DNA of 64,000 nucleotides, taken from positions 434,001 through 498,000 of the forward strand of contig NZ_JNJA01000002.1 in assembly GCF_000702665.1 (NCBI RefSeq), given 5' to 3'. The stretch is from Solidesulfovibrio alcoholivorans DSM 5433. GTDB taxonomy: Bacteria > Desulfobacterota > Desulfovibrionia > Desulfovibrionales > Desulfovibrionaceae. Below the pieces are notes generated by a model. The model ran no database searches. It was not told the DNA's origin and was given only the letters and a program-made list of their open reading frames with translations. The position numbers and the translations under genes are program-made. This document shows, in pieces, positions 29,303-37,085 of the stretch (the first letter of the stretch is position 1; each line of letters begins with the position of its first letter).

Positions 29303-29599
29303 CTAATTGAGCCTGTGCTCGTGGCACGAGACGAGAAACAACGCGGCGCGCAGGCGCAGGACTTCGCGGGGGGCGCGGGCCATGAGGGTGTGGCCGGGCA
29401 TGGGGGACATGGTGGCAAACGCCGTGGCCTCGCGCGCGGCGGCGTCGCCGTAGCGCATGGCGGCAAGTTCCGCCAGCGCGGCCTGCACGGTCAGGCGCTC
29501 CCGGGCGAAGGCCTCGCTCAGCTTGGCGGCGTGTTCGGGCTGGCGGATGTCGAGCACGTGGCCGGGGGTTTCCTGGATGCGGGCGATGGCGTTTTTCAT
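29303..29599 (-). CDS. Small conserved-looking cytoplasmic protein, function unknown
   Basis: 98 residues, strongly helical, with a central basic segment (HAAKLSEAFARERLTVQAALAE). AAGGAG sits about 5 bp before the ATG, and GC and codon use match the chromosome, so it is probably a real gene. It is divergent from the TPR gene, with the sigma-54-like site between them. No domain is recognised. Confidence 0.6.
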   Translation of the reverse strand: MKNAIARIQETPGHVLDIRQPEHAAKLSEAFARERLTVQAALAELAAMRYGDAAAREATAFATMSPMPGHTLMARAPREVLRLRAALFLVSCHEHRLN

Positions 29600-29668
29600 G
29601 ACGTTCTCCTTGCCCGGTTCCTTTCGGCCGCCGCGGCGCTTCCCTTAGAGGGGGCGGCGTTTTTTTCC

Positions 29669-29685
29669 TGGCACGATTGCTGCTT
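29669..29685 (+). promoter_or_regulatory. Strong sigma-54 promoter match before the TPR gene
   Basis: TGGCACGATTGCTGCTT carries a full TGGCACG -24 element (GG at 29670-29671) and GC at 29682-29683, with the required 10-base spacing. A start site near 29695 leaves a short leader with AAGGA before the GTG/ATG pair at 29715/29718. Confidence 0.75.
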
Positions 29686-29717
29686 CATGCTTGCAAACGC
29701 AAGGAAGCGACACCGTG

Positions 29718-32700
29718 ATGCGGCATACCATAACAACTTCGGGAAGCGGGGCGTTGCCCCTGCTCCTTGTTCTTCCCCTGGCCCTGGCGCTGTGGCTGGC
29801 CGCGCCGGCCGCGCCCGGCTGGAGCGCCGATCCGGCCCAGGCGGCCGTGCGCGCTCCGGACGCCGCGCCCCGCCGGGACGACGGCCCCGCAGTCCGCGAC
29901 GGCGAGACTTCGGGGTTCCGGGTGGAACTGCGCCAGAGCGCCCCGGCCGGGGGCGCGGTGCGCGTGGGCGGCGCGGCCTCCTTCGAGGCGCATATTTTCG
30001 ACGGCAACCGCGAACTGGGGCCGGACGGCTACGTGTGCCGCTGGAAGGGCGACGACGGAGCCCGGTTCCTGGAACGGGAAGGGCCTTTTACCAACACGGC
30101 CGTCTTTTTGCAGCCGGGCCATCAGCGCGTCTGGGTCGAGGTGGTGCCGCGCGCCGGCCCGTCCAAGGGTTTGGCCGCCGTGTCCGAACCCGTGGACCTC
30201 GACGTCGGCAAACCCGCCTTCGCCTTGTCCGTGCAGCCGGCCTCACCGCTCGTGGGCGAGGAGGTCACGGTCTCGATCCGCGATTTTCCGGTCCACGACG
30301 GCGTGGAATTCCGCTGGGACCCGCTGCCGGACACGGCCCGGCTCGTGCGCGTGGACGAACGCGCCCTGACATTCTACCCCACCGCGGCCGGGAACGTGCC
30401 CGTGCGCGTGACGGCCACGGCCCGACCGGAATCCGGCAGGGAGGCCGACCTCGGCGCGGCTGCCATGAAGGTCGCGGCCAGGCCCTACGCGGTTACCGTG
30501 GAGAACAAGGGGCTGCTCGAGGCGCCGGCCACGGTCTGGCGAGAGGGCGAGGGCCCGGTGCCGGCCGACGGCGTGGCCGTGGGGCAAAATGTGCGGCTGC
30601 GCGCCGCCGTGTCGCCGCCGCCGCGCCATGCGCCTCTTTCCTACGGCTGGAGCCTGTGTCCGGGAGCGCGCGTGCGGGGCGGCGAGGACGGCCGTGAGAT
30701 CGCGGTCTCGCGGGAGAGCCTCGGCGCGTGCAAGGCGACCCTGGAAGTGCGCGATTCCCGGGGATTGCTCCTCGGCAAGGGCGAGGGCGGCTTCGAGGTG
30801 ACCGTGTCCCGGGAGGCACTGGACACCGCAGTGGCCAAGGCCCGGGAGACGGACAGGCTCGTGGCCGCGGCCGGGCAGGCCTGGGCCGAGGGCGACCCGG
30901 ACCGGGCACTTACGCTCGCCGCCAAGGCGGCCCGGGGCAATCCGAAAAACATTCCGGCCCTGGCCGCGCTGGAGCGCATCGACCGGGACAAGACGCGGCT
31001 GGATTCCTGCCTGGCCAAGGCCGGCGCGGCGCTGGCAGCGGACGATTTTTCCGAGGTCGCGGCCATGCTCGGCGAGGCGGCCAAGGTCAACGCCAGGGCC
31101 GGGGCAATCGAGGGCCTGCGCCGGGAGGCGGCCGCGCGGCGCGATGTGCTGGACAAGGTGGACAAGCTGCTGGCCCTCTCCCGCGAGCGCTGGGATGCCG
31201 GCGCGGTGGACGAAGCCATCGCCAAAACGGGCGAGGCCTTGCGCCTCGATCCCGGCCACGCCGCGGCCCGGGCCGCGCGGGAGCGGCTGGTGGCCGACCG
31301 CGAGCGGCTGCTTGCCGCGCTCAAGCAATCCTCCGCCTACCTTGCGGCCAAGCGTTTCGACAGCGCCGCCCTGGCCCTCGACGAGGCCCGCGCCGTGAAC
31401 CCGCGTTTCGCGGCGACACGCGAACTCGAAACGGCCATTGCCGCGCGCAAGGACAAGGCCTGGCGCATGGACGAACGCCTGGCCCGGGCCAGGGACCAGT
31501 GGAACGCCGGCGAGGCCGATGCCTCCCTGGCCACCCTGACCGAGGCACTGGCGCTCGATCCCGAACATTCCGGCGCGTCCCGGGCGCGCGGCGAGATCGC
31601 CCAGGCGCGCGAGCGGCTCGTGCACGCCGAGGACAAGGCCGAGGCGGCCATTGCCGCGGGCAAGCCCGACGAGGCGCGAAGCGCCCTGGCCGAGGCCGCG
31701 ACGATCAGCCCGCGCCATGCCCGGCTGGCCTCCCTGCAAAGCGCCCTGGCGCACCGTCTCGACCGCGACAGGCGGCTGGCGGCCCTGGCGGCCGAAGCCG
31801 ACAAACGCACCGCCGCCGGCGACCTGGACGGCGCGATCCTGGCCGTCAACGACATGCTGGCGCTGACGCCCGGAAACCCGGCCCTGACCGCCAGACGCGA
31901 CAAGCTGACGCGCGCCCGTGACGCCGTGACCGAGGCCCTGGCGCGGGCCAGGGACTATCTCGGGGCCAAGCGTTTCGACCTGGCGCTCGACGCCGTGGCC
32001 GAGGCCGAGGCCGTGCGTCCGGGACACGCGGCAGTGGCCGGCTGGCGCGAGAAGGTCGTCGGTGCCCGCAAGCAGGCCGAGGCCGCGGTGTTGGCTGGGC
32101 TCGACGCCGTGGAGGCGCTGCTGCGCAAAAAGGACGTTTCCGGCGCGGATGCGGCCTACCGCGCCCTGCGGGAAAAGGGACCGCTGCCCGGGGCTCTGGC
32201 CGCACGGGCCAGGGATGCGGAGCGGCGCATCGAGGCCGGGCTCGCCGGCCGCGATGCCGCCCGGCGCGAATTGGCCGGACGAGACGCCAGGCCCGATGCG
32301 ACCGCCACGGCCGAGCGCAAGGCGCGCTGCGAGGCCATCGGCCGGCAGGCGGTTGCGCGCCGCGCCGGCGGCGACCACGCCGGGGCCATCCGCGACTACC
32401 AGGACCTGCTCAAACTCTGCCCGGACACCTGCCAGGCCTACAACAACGTGGGCGCGTCGCTTTTCTCCCTGGGCTACGCCGCCGAATCCCTGCCCTGGTT
32501 CGACGAGGCGGTCAAATGCGCGCCCGGGGAAAAGCTCTACCGCGACAACGTGGCCCTGACCCGCAAGCGCCTGGCCCAGGCCGGCGGCGTCGCGGGCGCG
32601 CGCGCCTCCTGCGCCGCCGCCTTCGACGCGGCCGAGGCCAAGCGCGGCAGCGGCGACCTGCCCGGGGCCATCGAGGTCTACAAGCAGGTCGTGGCCGGCT

Positions 32701-32879
32701 GCCCGGATTTCTGCGCCGCCTACAACAACATGGGGCTTTCCCTGCACAAGCTCGGCCGCACGGCCGAATCATTGCCACTCTTCGAGCAGGCGCTGCGCTG
32801 CAATCCCCAGGAGAACCTCTTCAAGGACAACTACGAGCTCACCGCCAAGCGCCTGCGCACCGCCGATCGTGGCAAGTAG
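29718..32879 (+). CDS. Large exported TPR-repeat protein
   Basis: 1053 residues. The signal peptide (about 1-37) ends near APGWSADPAQ. Then come three to four beta-sandwich (Ig/PKD-like) segments (about 50-370), a long helical array of Ala-rich TPR-like repeats with recurring ALRLDPGHAAARAARERL-type units (about 375-870), and two canonical TPRs near the C-terminus (CQAYNNVGASLFSLGYAAES and CAAYNNMGLSLHKLGRTAES). Probably a periplasmic scaffold. The frame also opens at TTG 29691, but that lies before the predicted transcript start, so GTG 29715 or ATG 29718 is preferred. Regulated by sigma-54 if the promoter call holds. No known complex is suggested by the neighbours. Confidence 0.75.
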   Translation: MRHTITTSGSGALPLLLVLPLALALWLAAPAAPGWSADPAQAAVRAPDAAPRRDDGPAVRDGETSGFRVELRQSAPAGGAVRVGGAASFEAHIFDGNRELGPDGYVCRWKGDDGARFLEREGPFTNTAVFLQPGHQRVWVEVVPRAGPSKGLAAVSEPVDLDVGKPAFALSVQPASPLVGEEVTVSIRDFPVHDGVEFRWDPLPDTARLVRVDERALTFYPTAAGNVPVRVTATARPESGREADLGAAAMKVAARPYAVTVENKGLLEAPATVWREGEGPVPADGVAVGQNVRLRAAVSPPPRHAPLSYGWSLCPGARVRGGEDGREIAVSRESLGACKATLEVRDSRGLLLGKGEGGFEVTVSREALDTAVAKARETDRLVAAAGQAWAEGDPDRALTLAAKAARGNPKNIPALAALERIDRDKTRLDSCLAKAGAALAADDFSEVAAMLGEAAKVNARAGAIEGLRREAAARRDVLDKVDKLLALSRERWDAGAVDEAIAKTGEALRLDPGHAAARAARERLVADRERLLAALKQSSAYLAAKRFDSAALALDEARAVNPRFAATRELETAIAARKDKAWRMDERLARARDQWNAGEADASLATLTEALALDPEHSGASRARGEIAQARERLVHAEDKAEAAIAAGKPDEARSALAEAATISPRHARLASLQSALAHRLDRDRRLAALAAEADKRTAAGDLDGAILAVNDMLALTPGNPALTARRDKLTRARDAVTEALARARDYLGAKRFDLALDAVAEAEAVRPGHAAVAGWREKVVGARKQAEAAVLAGLDAVEALLRKKDVSGADAAYRALREKGPLPGALAARARDAERRIEAGLAGRDAARRELAGRDARPDATATAERKARCEAIGRQAVARRAGGDHAGAIRDYQDLLKLCPDTCQAYNNVGASLFSLGYAAESLPWFDEAVKCAPGEKLYRDNVALTRKRLAQAGGVAGARASCAAAFDAAEAKRGSGDLPGAIEVYKQVVAGCPDFCAAYNNMGLSLHKLGRTAESLPLFEQALRCNPQENLFKDNYELTAKRLRTADRGK

Positions 32880-32923
32880 TCGGGGGAGTGGGGAAGAGGA
32901 GTAGGGGAAAGAGGGGGAGGGAA

Positions 32924-32975
32924 GATGCCTCCGGCGGCCGGGAGGGGATGATCCCCTCCCGGACCCTCCTCGATA
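32924..32975 (+). repeat. Palindromic intergenic repeat, copy C
   Basis: GATGCCTCCGGCGGCC followed by arms CCGGGAGGGGAT / ATCCCCTCCCGG. Both arms differ from the consensus at the third base pair (A to G with T to C), so pairing is kept. A polypurine tract precedes it directly after the TPR gene stop. Confidence 0.85.
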
Positions 32976-33027
32976 GGGGCGCGGGGGACGGCGTTGCTTT
33001 CGCGGGGCGGTCGGTTATGCTCGCGCC

Positions 33028-33912
33028 ATGGACGAAATACCGGATATGACGGCGCAGGTCGCGGTGGATGCGGCCCAGGCCGGCGAGCGGCTGGACAGGG
33101 CCACGGTTTTGCTCTGGCCCGGGATCGGCCTGCGGGGCCGGCGGCGGCTGATCGAGGCCGGGGGCGTGCTTGTGGACGGCCGCACGCGCGGCGCGGCCTA
33201 CCGGGTGCGGGCAGGGGAAATTCTTGCCGCCGTGCCCGTGGACAGGCCGGAGGCGCACTTTGCCGCCCCGCACGTGCCGCTGCTTTTTCGCGGCGCAGCC
33301 TATGCCGCCGTGTCCAAACCGGCGGGGCTCCACAGCGCGGCCATCGCCCACGGCGGCGGCGAGAGCCTGGAGGCGCTGTTGCCGGAGCTTTTCCCCGAAA
33401 GCCCGGCGCTGCTTCTCTCGCGCCTGGACAGACTCACGAGCGGCATCGTGTCCGTGGCCTTCGGCGAAACGGCGGCGGCGCGCTACCGGGCGCTCGAAGA
33501 CGCGGGCGCGGTGGAGAAAACCTACCACTGCGTGGTCCACGGTGTCGTCGCGGCGCCCTTTGTCGTGGATTTCAAGCTGGATACGGCCGATCGCGCCAAG
33601 ACGCGGGTGCGCTTTCGCACGCAGCCCGATACGCTGCGTCATACGTTTGTTTCACCCCTCTCGCGGGAAGGGAGCCTCAGCCTCGTCGCCTGCCGCATCG
33701 CCAAGGGCGCGCGCCATCAGATTCGGGCGCATTTGGCTGCGGCCGGACATCCGCTCGTGGGCGATCCGCTGTACGGGCGCGGCGAGGAAGGGGGGCTTTT
33801 CCTGCACTGCGCGGGGCTTGCCTGCCCGGTGCTCGACGTGACGGACGCGCCACCCTGGACCGTGGCCGAAGCCGCGGCGGCAGCGGGTGCGAATGCGAAA
33901 AGCGCGGAATAG
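33028..33912 (+). CDS. RluA-family pseudouridine synthase
   Basis: 294 residues. An S4-like RNA-binding N-terminus (GERLDRATVLLWPGIGLRGRRRL-type) is followed by the synthase fold: AAVSKPAGLHS, then SRLDRLTSG with the catalytic Asp, then the ARHQIRAHLAAAGHPLVGD motif. It would isomerise uridines in rRNA or tRNA. The usual HRLDxxTSG has Ser for His here. Target position cannot be told; RluC/RluD-like enzymes are the nearest in layout. The ATG follows the repeat by 52 bp. Confidence 0.88.
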   Translation: MDEIPDMTAQVAVDAAQAGERLDRATVLLWPGIGLRGRRRLIEAGGVLVDGRTRGAAYRVRAGEILAAVPVDRPEAHFAAPHVPLLFRGAAYAAVSKPAGLHSAAIAHGGGESLEALLPELFPESPALLLSRLDRLTSGIVSVAFGETAAARYRALEDAGAVEKTYHCVVHGVVAAPFVVDFKLDTADRAKTRVRFRTQPDTLRHTFVSPLSREGSLSLVACRIAKGARHQIRAHLAAAGHPLVGDPLYGRGEEGGLFLHCAGLACPVLDVTDAPPWTVAEAAAAAGANAKSAE

Positions 33913-33927
33913 TCGCGGGACGGCCGG

Positions 33928-34107
33928 CTATTGGGCGTCGGCGGAGAGGGCGTCGAGAAGGCCTTCGATGATCTCGTAGCGTTGGATGAGGTAGGTTCCC
34001 GAATCGACGCGTCGCTTGAGTTCGGCGATGCGGTGGGCGCGCTCTTCGGGGGATTCCTGGCGAACCGGCGAGCCGGGGGGGTGGGTGGACGTATCGGGTA
34101 CGGTCAT
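33928..34107 (-). CDS. Small FlgM-like peptide
   Basis: 59 residues from ATG 34107, chosen because AAGGA lies 7-9 bp upstream; ATG 34116 would overlap that site. The C-terminal half (RIAELKRRVDSGTYLIQRYEIIEGLL) resembles the sigma-28-binding tail of FlgM (RI..LK..V..GTY.....IA..LL). It is shorter than typical FlgM (about 90-100) and not next to flgN or flagellar genes, so the call is tentative. If right, it would hold back a flagellar sigma factor. It converges on the RluA-like gene. Confidence 0.5.
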   Translation of the reverse strand: MTVPDTSTHPPGSPVRQESPEERAHRIAELKRRVDSGTYLIQRYEIIEGLLDALSADAQ

Positions 34108-34243
34108 GGCGGACATCCTTGTCTGCGCCGCCCCGGCCGATCCATTGATGCCAGGGACGACTTGGTTTGTCGGTGGGCTTATCGGCCGGCTTCGCAGCGT
34201 TCTTTAGCGGCAAGGGGAAAAATCCCGTTCGTGCGAAAAGGGC

Positions 34244-34272
34244 TTGCAAAGCGGGGCGGGATTGTTTATAAG
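34244..34272 (+). promoter_or_regulatory. Promoter of the CI-like repressor
   Basis: TTGCAA (34244-34249), a 17-bp spacer, TATAAG (34267-34272). The expected start is 34279-34280, the A of the repressor ATG, so the message would be leaderless. Confidence 0.6.
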
Positions 34273-34279
34273 AATAAAC
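34264..34279. promoter_or_regulatory. Operator O1: perfect palindrome on the repressor -10 box
   Basis: GTTTAT-AAGA-ATAAAC is a perfect inverted repeat covering the -10 box and touching the ATG. A near-identical copy occurs at 34975. Binding would block RNA polymerase. Confidence 0.7.
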
Positions 34280-34957
34280 ATGAGCGGACAACATGATGGT
34301 CAGGGTCATGCCGGCGGGGGCTTTGAAGGGTTTTTCGCCCGTGCGGCCAAGGCGACGGGCATCGGCTCCCAGGCCGAACTTGCGGCCCTGCTCGGCGTGC
34401 ATCGCTCGGCCGTGACCCAGGCCAAGCGCAAGGACGCCGTGCCCAAGGCCTGGGTGCTCGCCGTTTCCCGCAAGGCCCGCGTCGATGCCGACTGGCTGGA
34501 ATTCGGCCAGGCCGCGCGCCGGGGCGGTGAGAACTCCGCGGAGAACGGGGCGTTCGCGTCCGTGCCTAAGGTGCGGGCGCGCCTGTCCGCCGGCGGCGGC
34601 TCCTTCGAAACCGAAGGCGAGGTGGAGGCCCTGTACCCCTTTCGCCGCGAGTGGCTGCGGCGCAAGGGCAACCCGGCGAACATGGTGCTCATGGATGTGG
34701 TCGGCAACAGCATGGAGCCGGAGATACGCCACGGCGACATGGTGCTCATCGACCAGGCGCAAACCGCCATCGTCGCCCATGGTATCTACGCCGTGGGCGT
34801 GGAGGATACGGTGCTCGTCAAGCGCGTGGAAAAGCGGCCCGGCGAACTGGTCCTTTTAAGCGACAACCGGGACTATGCCCCCATCGTGCTTTCCGGCGAC
34901 GCCCTCGATGTCTTGCGCGTCATCGGCCGGGTGTTGTGGATCGGGCGGGAAGTGTAA
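34280..34957 (+). CDS. CI/LexA-like autoregulated repressor (HTH + S24 peptidase domain)
   Basis: 225 residues from ATG 34280. The N-terminal CI-type helix-turn-helix (QAELAALLGVHRSAVTQAK) continues into VPKAWVLAVSRKARVDADWL, the Phage_CI_repr pattern. The S24 domain has catalytic Ser144 (GNSMEP) and Lys181 (VLVKRV). A candidate Ala104-Gly105 cleavage bond lies before it (RLSAGGGS). It could therefore self-cleave on RecA filaments like LexA or lambda CI, or act uncleaved as many S24 regulators do. The operator overlaps its own promoter and is repeated before the next gene. No other phage genes are near, so it may be domesticated. A TTG start at 34244 would lie inside the -35 box and is rejected. 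Confidence 0.85.
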   Translation: MSGQHDGQGHAGGGFEGFFARAAKATGIGSQAELAALLGVHRSAVTQAKRKDAVPKAWVLAVSRKARVDADWLEFGQAARRGGENSAENGAFASVPKVRARLSAGGGSFETEGEVEALYPFRREWLRRKGNPANMVLMDVVGNSMEPEIRHGDMVLIDQAQTAIVAHGIYAVGVEDTVLVKRVEKRPGELVLLSDNRDYAPIVLSGDALDVLRVIGRVLWIGREV

Positions 34958-34974
34958 TTTTTTTTGTCCGTTGT

Positions 34975-34990
34975 GTTGATAAGAATAAAC
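34975..34990. promoter_or_regulatory. Operator O2 before the Zn-ribbon gene
   Basis: GTTGAT-AAGA-ATAAAC matches O1 in 15 of 16 bases (one arm base changed). It lies 18 bp after the repressor stop and 36 bp before the next ATG. Confidence 0.65.
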
Positions 34991-35026
34991 TTATGTTGCG
35001 CAGGCCGCGCAACGAGGAGGCGCATC

Positions 35027-35191
35027 ATGCAACGACGCTACTGCCGCTGCGGCATGTCCATCCTGGTGGAGTTCCGTCCGACCGGCCCGACCTGGCGGGC
35101 GCTGTTTTTCCGGCCCCGGCTCCTTTTTCGGGCGCGGCTGTCGCGTTGCCCCAACTGCGGAGAGTCCCTGGACATCGACCGGTTGTCCTGA
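35027..35191 (+). CDS. Small Cys-rich zinc-ribbon-like protein
   Basis: 54 residues. Two cysteine knuckles, CRC near the N-terminus and CPNC near the C-terminus, are spaced about 35 residues apart by an Arg-rich, hydrophobic stretch (PTWRALFFRPRLLFRARLS). A metal-ribbon fold is likely; nucleic-acid binding is possible from the basic centre. GAGGAGG precedes the ATG by 6 bp. It is the apparent target of the CI-like repressor through O2 and may be an effector of that switch. No family is recognised. Confidence 0.65.
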   Translation: MQRRYCRCGMSILVEFRPTGPTWRALFFRPRLLFRARLSRCPNCGESLDIDRLS

Positions 35192-35309
35192 CGGGCCGCC
35201 GGCATGTCCGCGCGTGCGCTCTTTGGCGATGGGCCGTTTCGTTTCCTCGTGGCCAGCCCCCCCTTGCGGCCGCGGCGAACCCCTCCCTGTCGGCCGTCAT
35301 TGCCGCCCG

Positions 35310-35344
35310 CCCGCGACGCCGTCCCCGTTCCCCGGCGTCGCGGG
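35310..35344. other. Strong stem-loop in the gap before the MFS gene
   Basis: CCCGCGACGCCG pairs perfectly with CGGCGTCGCGGG around an 11-base loop. No T-tract follows on either strand, so a terminator is doubtful. The rest of 35192-35438 shows no gene. Confidence 0.45.
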
Positions 35345-35438
35345 CGTTGTTGTCCGCCAATTCCGCTTTTTCCTTTCCTCCGGAAACGATTGGCAGTATC
35401 CTAAGGATCGCGCCGCAACGCCCCGGGGGATCGTCGCA

Positions 35439-36602
35439 ATGAACACTTGGACGTTTGTCGTTCTCTATGCCGCGACCGTCAGTGGCATTTCTTCCATCTA
35501 TGCGCCCCAGCCGCTGCTGCCGATCCTGGCCGACGCCTTCGGCGTGTCCGAAGCCACGGCCTCCCTGGTCACCACAGCCACCATGCTGCCGCTTGGCCTC
35601 GCGCCCCTGGCGTATGGTTTTTTCCTCGATGCCGTGCCGGCCAAGCCGCTCATCGGCGCGTCCCTGGCGCTTCTGGCCTGCTGCACGGCGGGGCTGTGCC
35701 TGGCCCCGGATTTCGGCTGGTTTCTTTCCATCCGCGTCGTCCAGGGGTTGCTTGTGCCGGCGCTCCTCACGTCGCTCATGACCTATCTGGCCACCTCTGC
35801 CTCGGCCGCATCCCTGCGCCGGGTCATGGCCGCCTATATTGCGGTGACGGTGTTCGGCGGCTTTTTCGGCCGTTTTTTCTCCGGCCTTTCAGCCAACGCT
35901 CTGGGCTGGAAAGTCCCCTTTTTCGGGCTTGCCGTGGTGCTGGCCCTGTGCGCCGCGGCCTGTCGTTTCCTGCCGCCGGACGGCCGGGCGGCCTTTTCGC
36001 CCATCCGCCTGGAGTACGCGCCGCAGGTGCTGCGCAAAAACGGCTTTATCGCCACGTATCTGGTCGTTTCCCTGCTCTTTTTCGTCTTTTCCGGCATGCT
36101 CAACCTGCTGCCGTTTCGGCTGGGCAAGCTGGCCGGCGGCTACTCGCCGCTTCGGGCCGGGGCGATGTACGCGGGCTATCTCATGGGCATCATCGCCTGC
36201 CTGACCTCCCATCGTTTTTCCCGCCGCCTCGGCGGCCCCACACGGACCATGACCGTGGGCGCGGTCGTGGTCATCGCGGCGGCCGCGGTTTTTTCCCTGC
36301 CGTCCCAGGCCGCGATCTTCGCCAGCGTCTTCGTGTTGTGCGCGGGCATGTTCCTGGCCCACTCCGTGGCCCCGGGCGTGCTCAACAGCGCGGAAAGCGA
36401 GCATAAGGGTCTGGTCAACGGGCTCTACATTTCTTTTTACTATTCCGGCGGGGCGCTCGGAGCGTATTTGCCCGGGCTCGTTTTCGCCCGGTTCGGCGAA
36501 CGCGCCGCCGCCGGTTTGCTTCTTTGCGTCGCAATGCTGGCCGCCGTGATCGCGGCCCGTCTTGACGGCAATGCGTTTTCGGGCGAGGCCAAGGCGGGAT
36601 GA
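35439..36602 (+). CDS. MFS transporter
   Basis: 387 residues, about 12 membrane helices. The start SSIYAPQPLLPILADAFGVS and the loop after helix 2 are of the arabinose-efflux/YnfM type. The gating-type motif GGFFGRFFSGL sits near helix 5. A proton-coupled drug or sugar exporter is likely; the substrate is unknown. The ATG at 35439 is used, since the longer frame from 35214 is not hydrophobic. The FliL-like gene overlaps its stop (ATGA). Confidence 0.88.
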   Translation: MNTWTFVVLYAATVSGISSIYAPQPLLPILADAFGVSEATASLVTTATMLPLGLAPLAYGFFLDAVPAKPLIGASLALLACCTAGLCLAPDFGWFLSIRVVQGLLVPALLTSLMTYLATSASAASLRRVMAAYIAVTVFGGFFGRFFSGLSANALGWKVPFFGLAVVLALCAAACRFLPPDGRAAFSPIRLEYAPQVLRKNGFIATYLVVSLLFFVFSGMLNLLPFRLGKLAGGYSPLRAGAMYAGYLMGIIACLTSHRFSRRLGGPTRTMTVGAVVVIAAAAVFSLPSQAAIFASVFVLCAGMFLAHSVAPGVLNSAESEHKGLVNGLYISFYYSGGALGAYLPGLVFARFGERAAAGLLLCVAMLAAVIAARLDGNAFSGEAKAG

Positions 36603-37078
36603 GACGGCTTGGGGTGAACATTTGCGGGGTTGGCGGCGACGCAAGGCGCATGCCCGGGACTCCCGTCGCAGGAAAGATCCTGCGGCGGCGCTGCCGGCTT
36701 TTCCCCGTCCTGGCCTTGCTGCTCTGCCTTGCGCTGACCGCATGGCCAGGCAAGGCCGCGGCCCAGGACGAAATCACGGTCAAGGGCGGTAGCGCCGTCT
36801 ATCCGCTGCTTCGGGTCAATATCTCCGATGGCGGTCGTTTGGCGGAGCTTTATATCGGCTTCGAGGCCCAGTGCCAGGATGCGGAAGGCGCGCAGCTCGC
36901 TGCCGCGCCGCAGACGCGCGAAGCCGTCCTGCTTTTTCTGCGCGACAAGTCTGCGGCGCAACTCACCGGCGCCCTGGCGAGGCGCAGGCTCAAGGACGAG
37001 CTCATCGCCGTCATGAACAAGGCCATCGGCGCACCCCGGGTCGTGCGCCTGTATTACCTGCAATTCGTCATCCGGTAG
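36599..37078 (+). CDS. FliL-like single-pass membrane protein
   Basis: 159 residues. A basic N-terminus is followed by a hydrophobic helix (about 34-54, LFPVLALLLCLALTAWPG) and a periplasmic domain with the FliL tail pattern (LRDKSAAQLTG, then LKDELIAVMNKAIG and VVRLYYLQFVIR). FliL stabilises the stator-rotor contact. This copy is not in a flagellar operon and is coupled (ATGA) to the MFS gene, so it may be a paralogue. Moderately sure. Confidence 0.6.
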   Translation: MRRLGVNICGVGGDARRMPGTPVAGKILRRRCRLFPVLALLLCLALTAWPGKAAAQDEITVKGGSAVYPLLRVNISDGGRLAELYIGFEAQCQDAEGAQLAAAPQTREAVLLFLRDKSAAQLTGALARRRLKDELIAVMNKAIGAPRVVRLYYLQFVIR

Positions 37079-37085
37079 CCGCGCC

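Noticed and set aside
29691-29717. TTG start for the TPR protein
   Set aside because: It lies at or before the expected sigma-54 transcript start; the signal peptide begins at 29718.
34280-34957. Prophage remnant around the CI-like repressor
   Set aside because: No integrase, Cro, structural gene or attachment repeat nearby; flanking genes are ordinary chromosomal ones.
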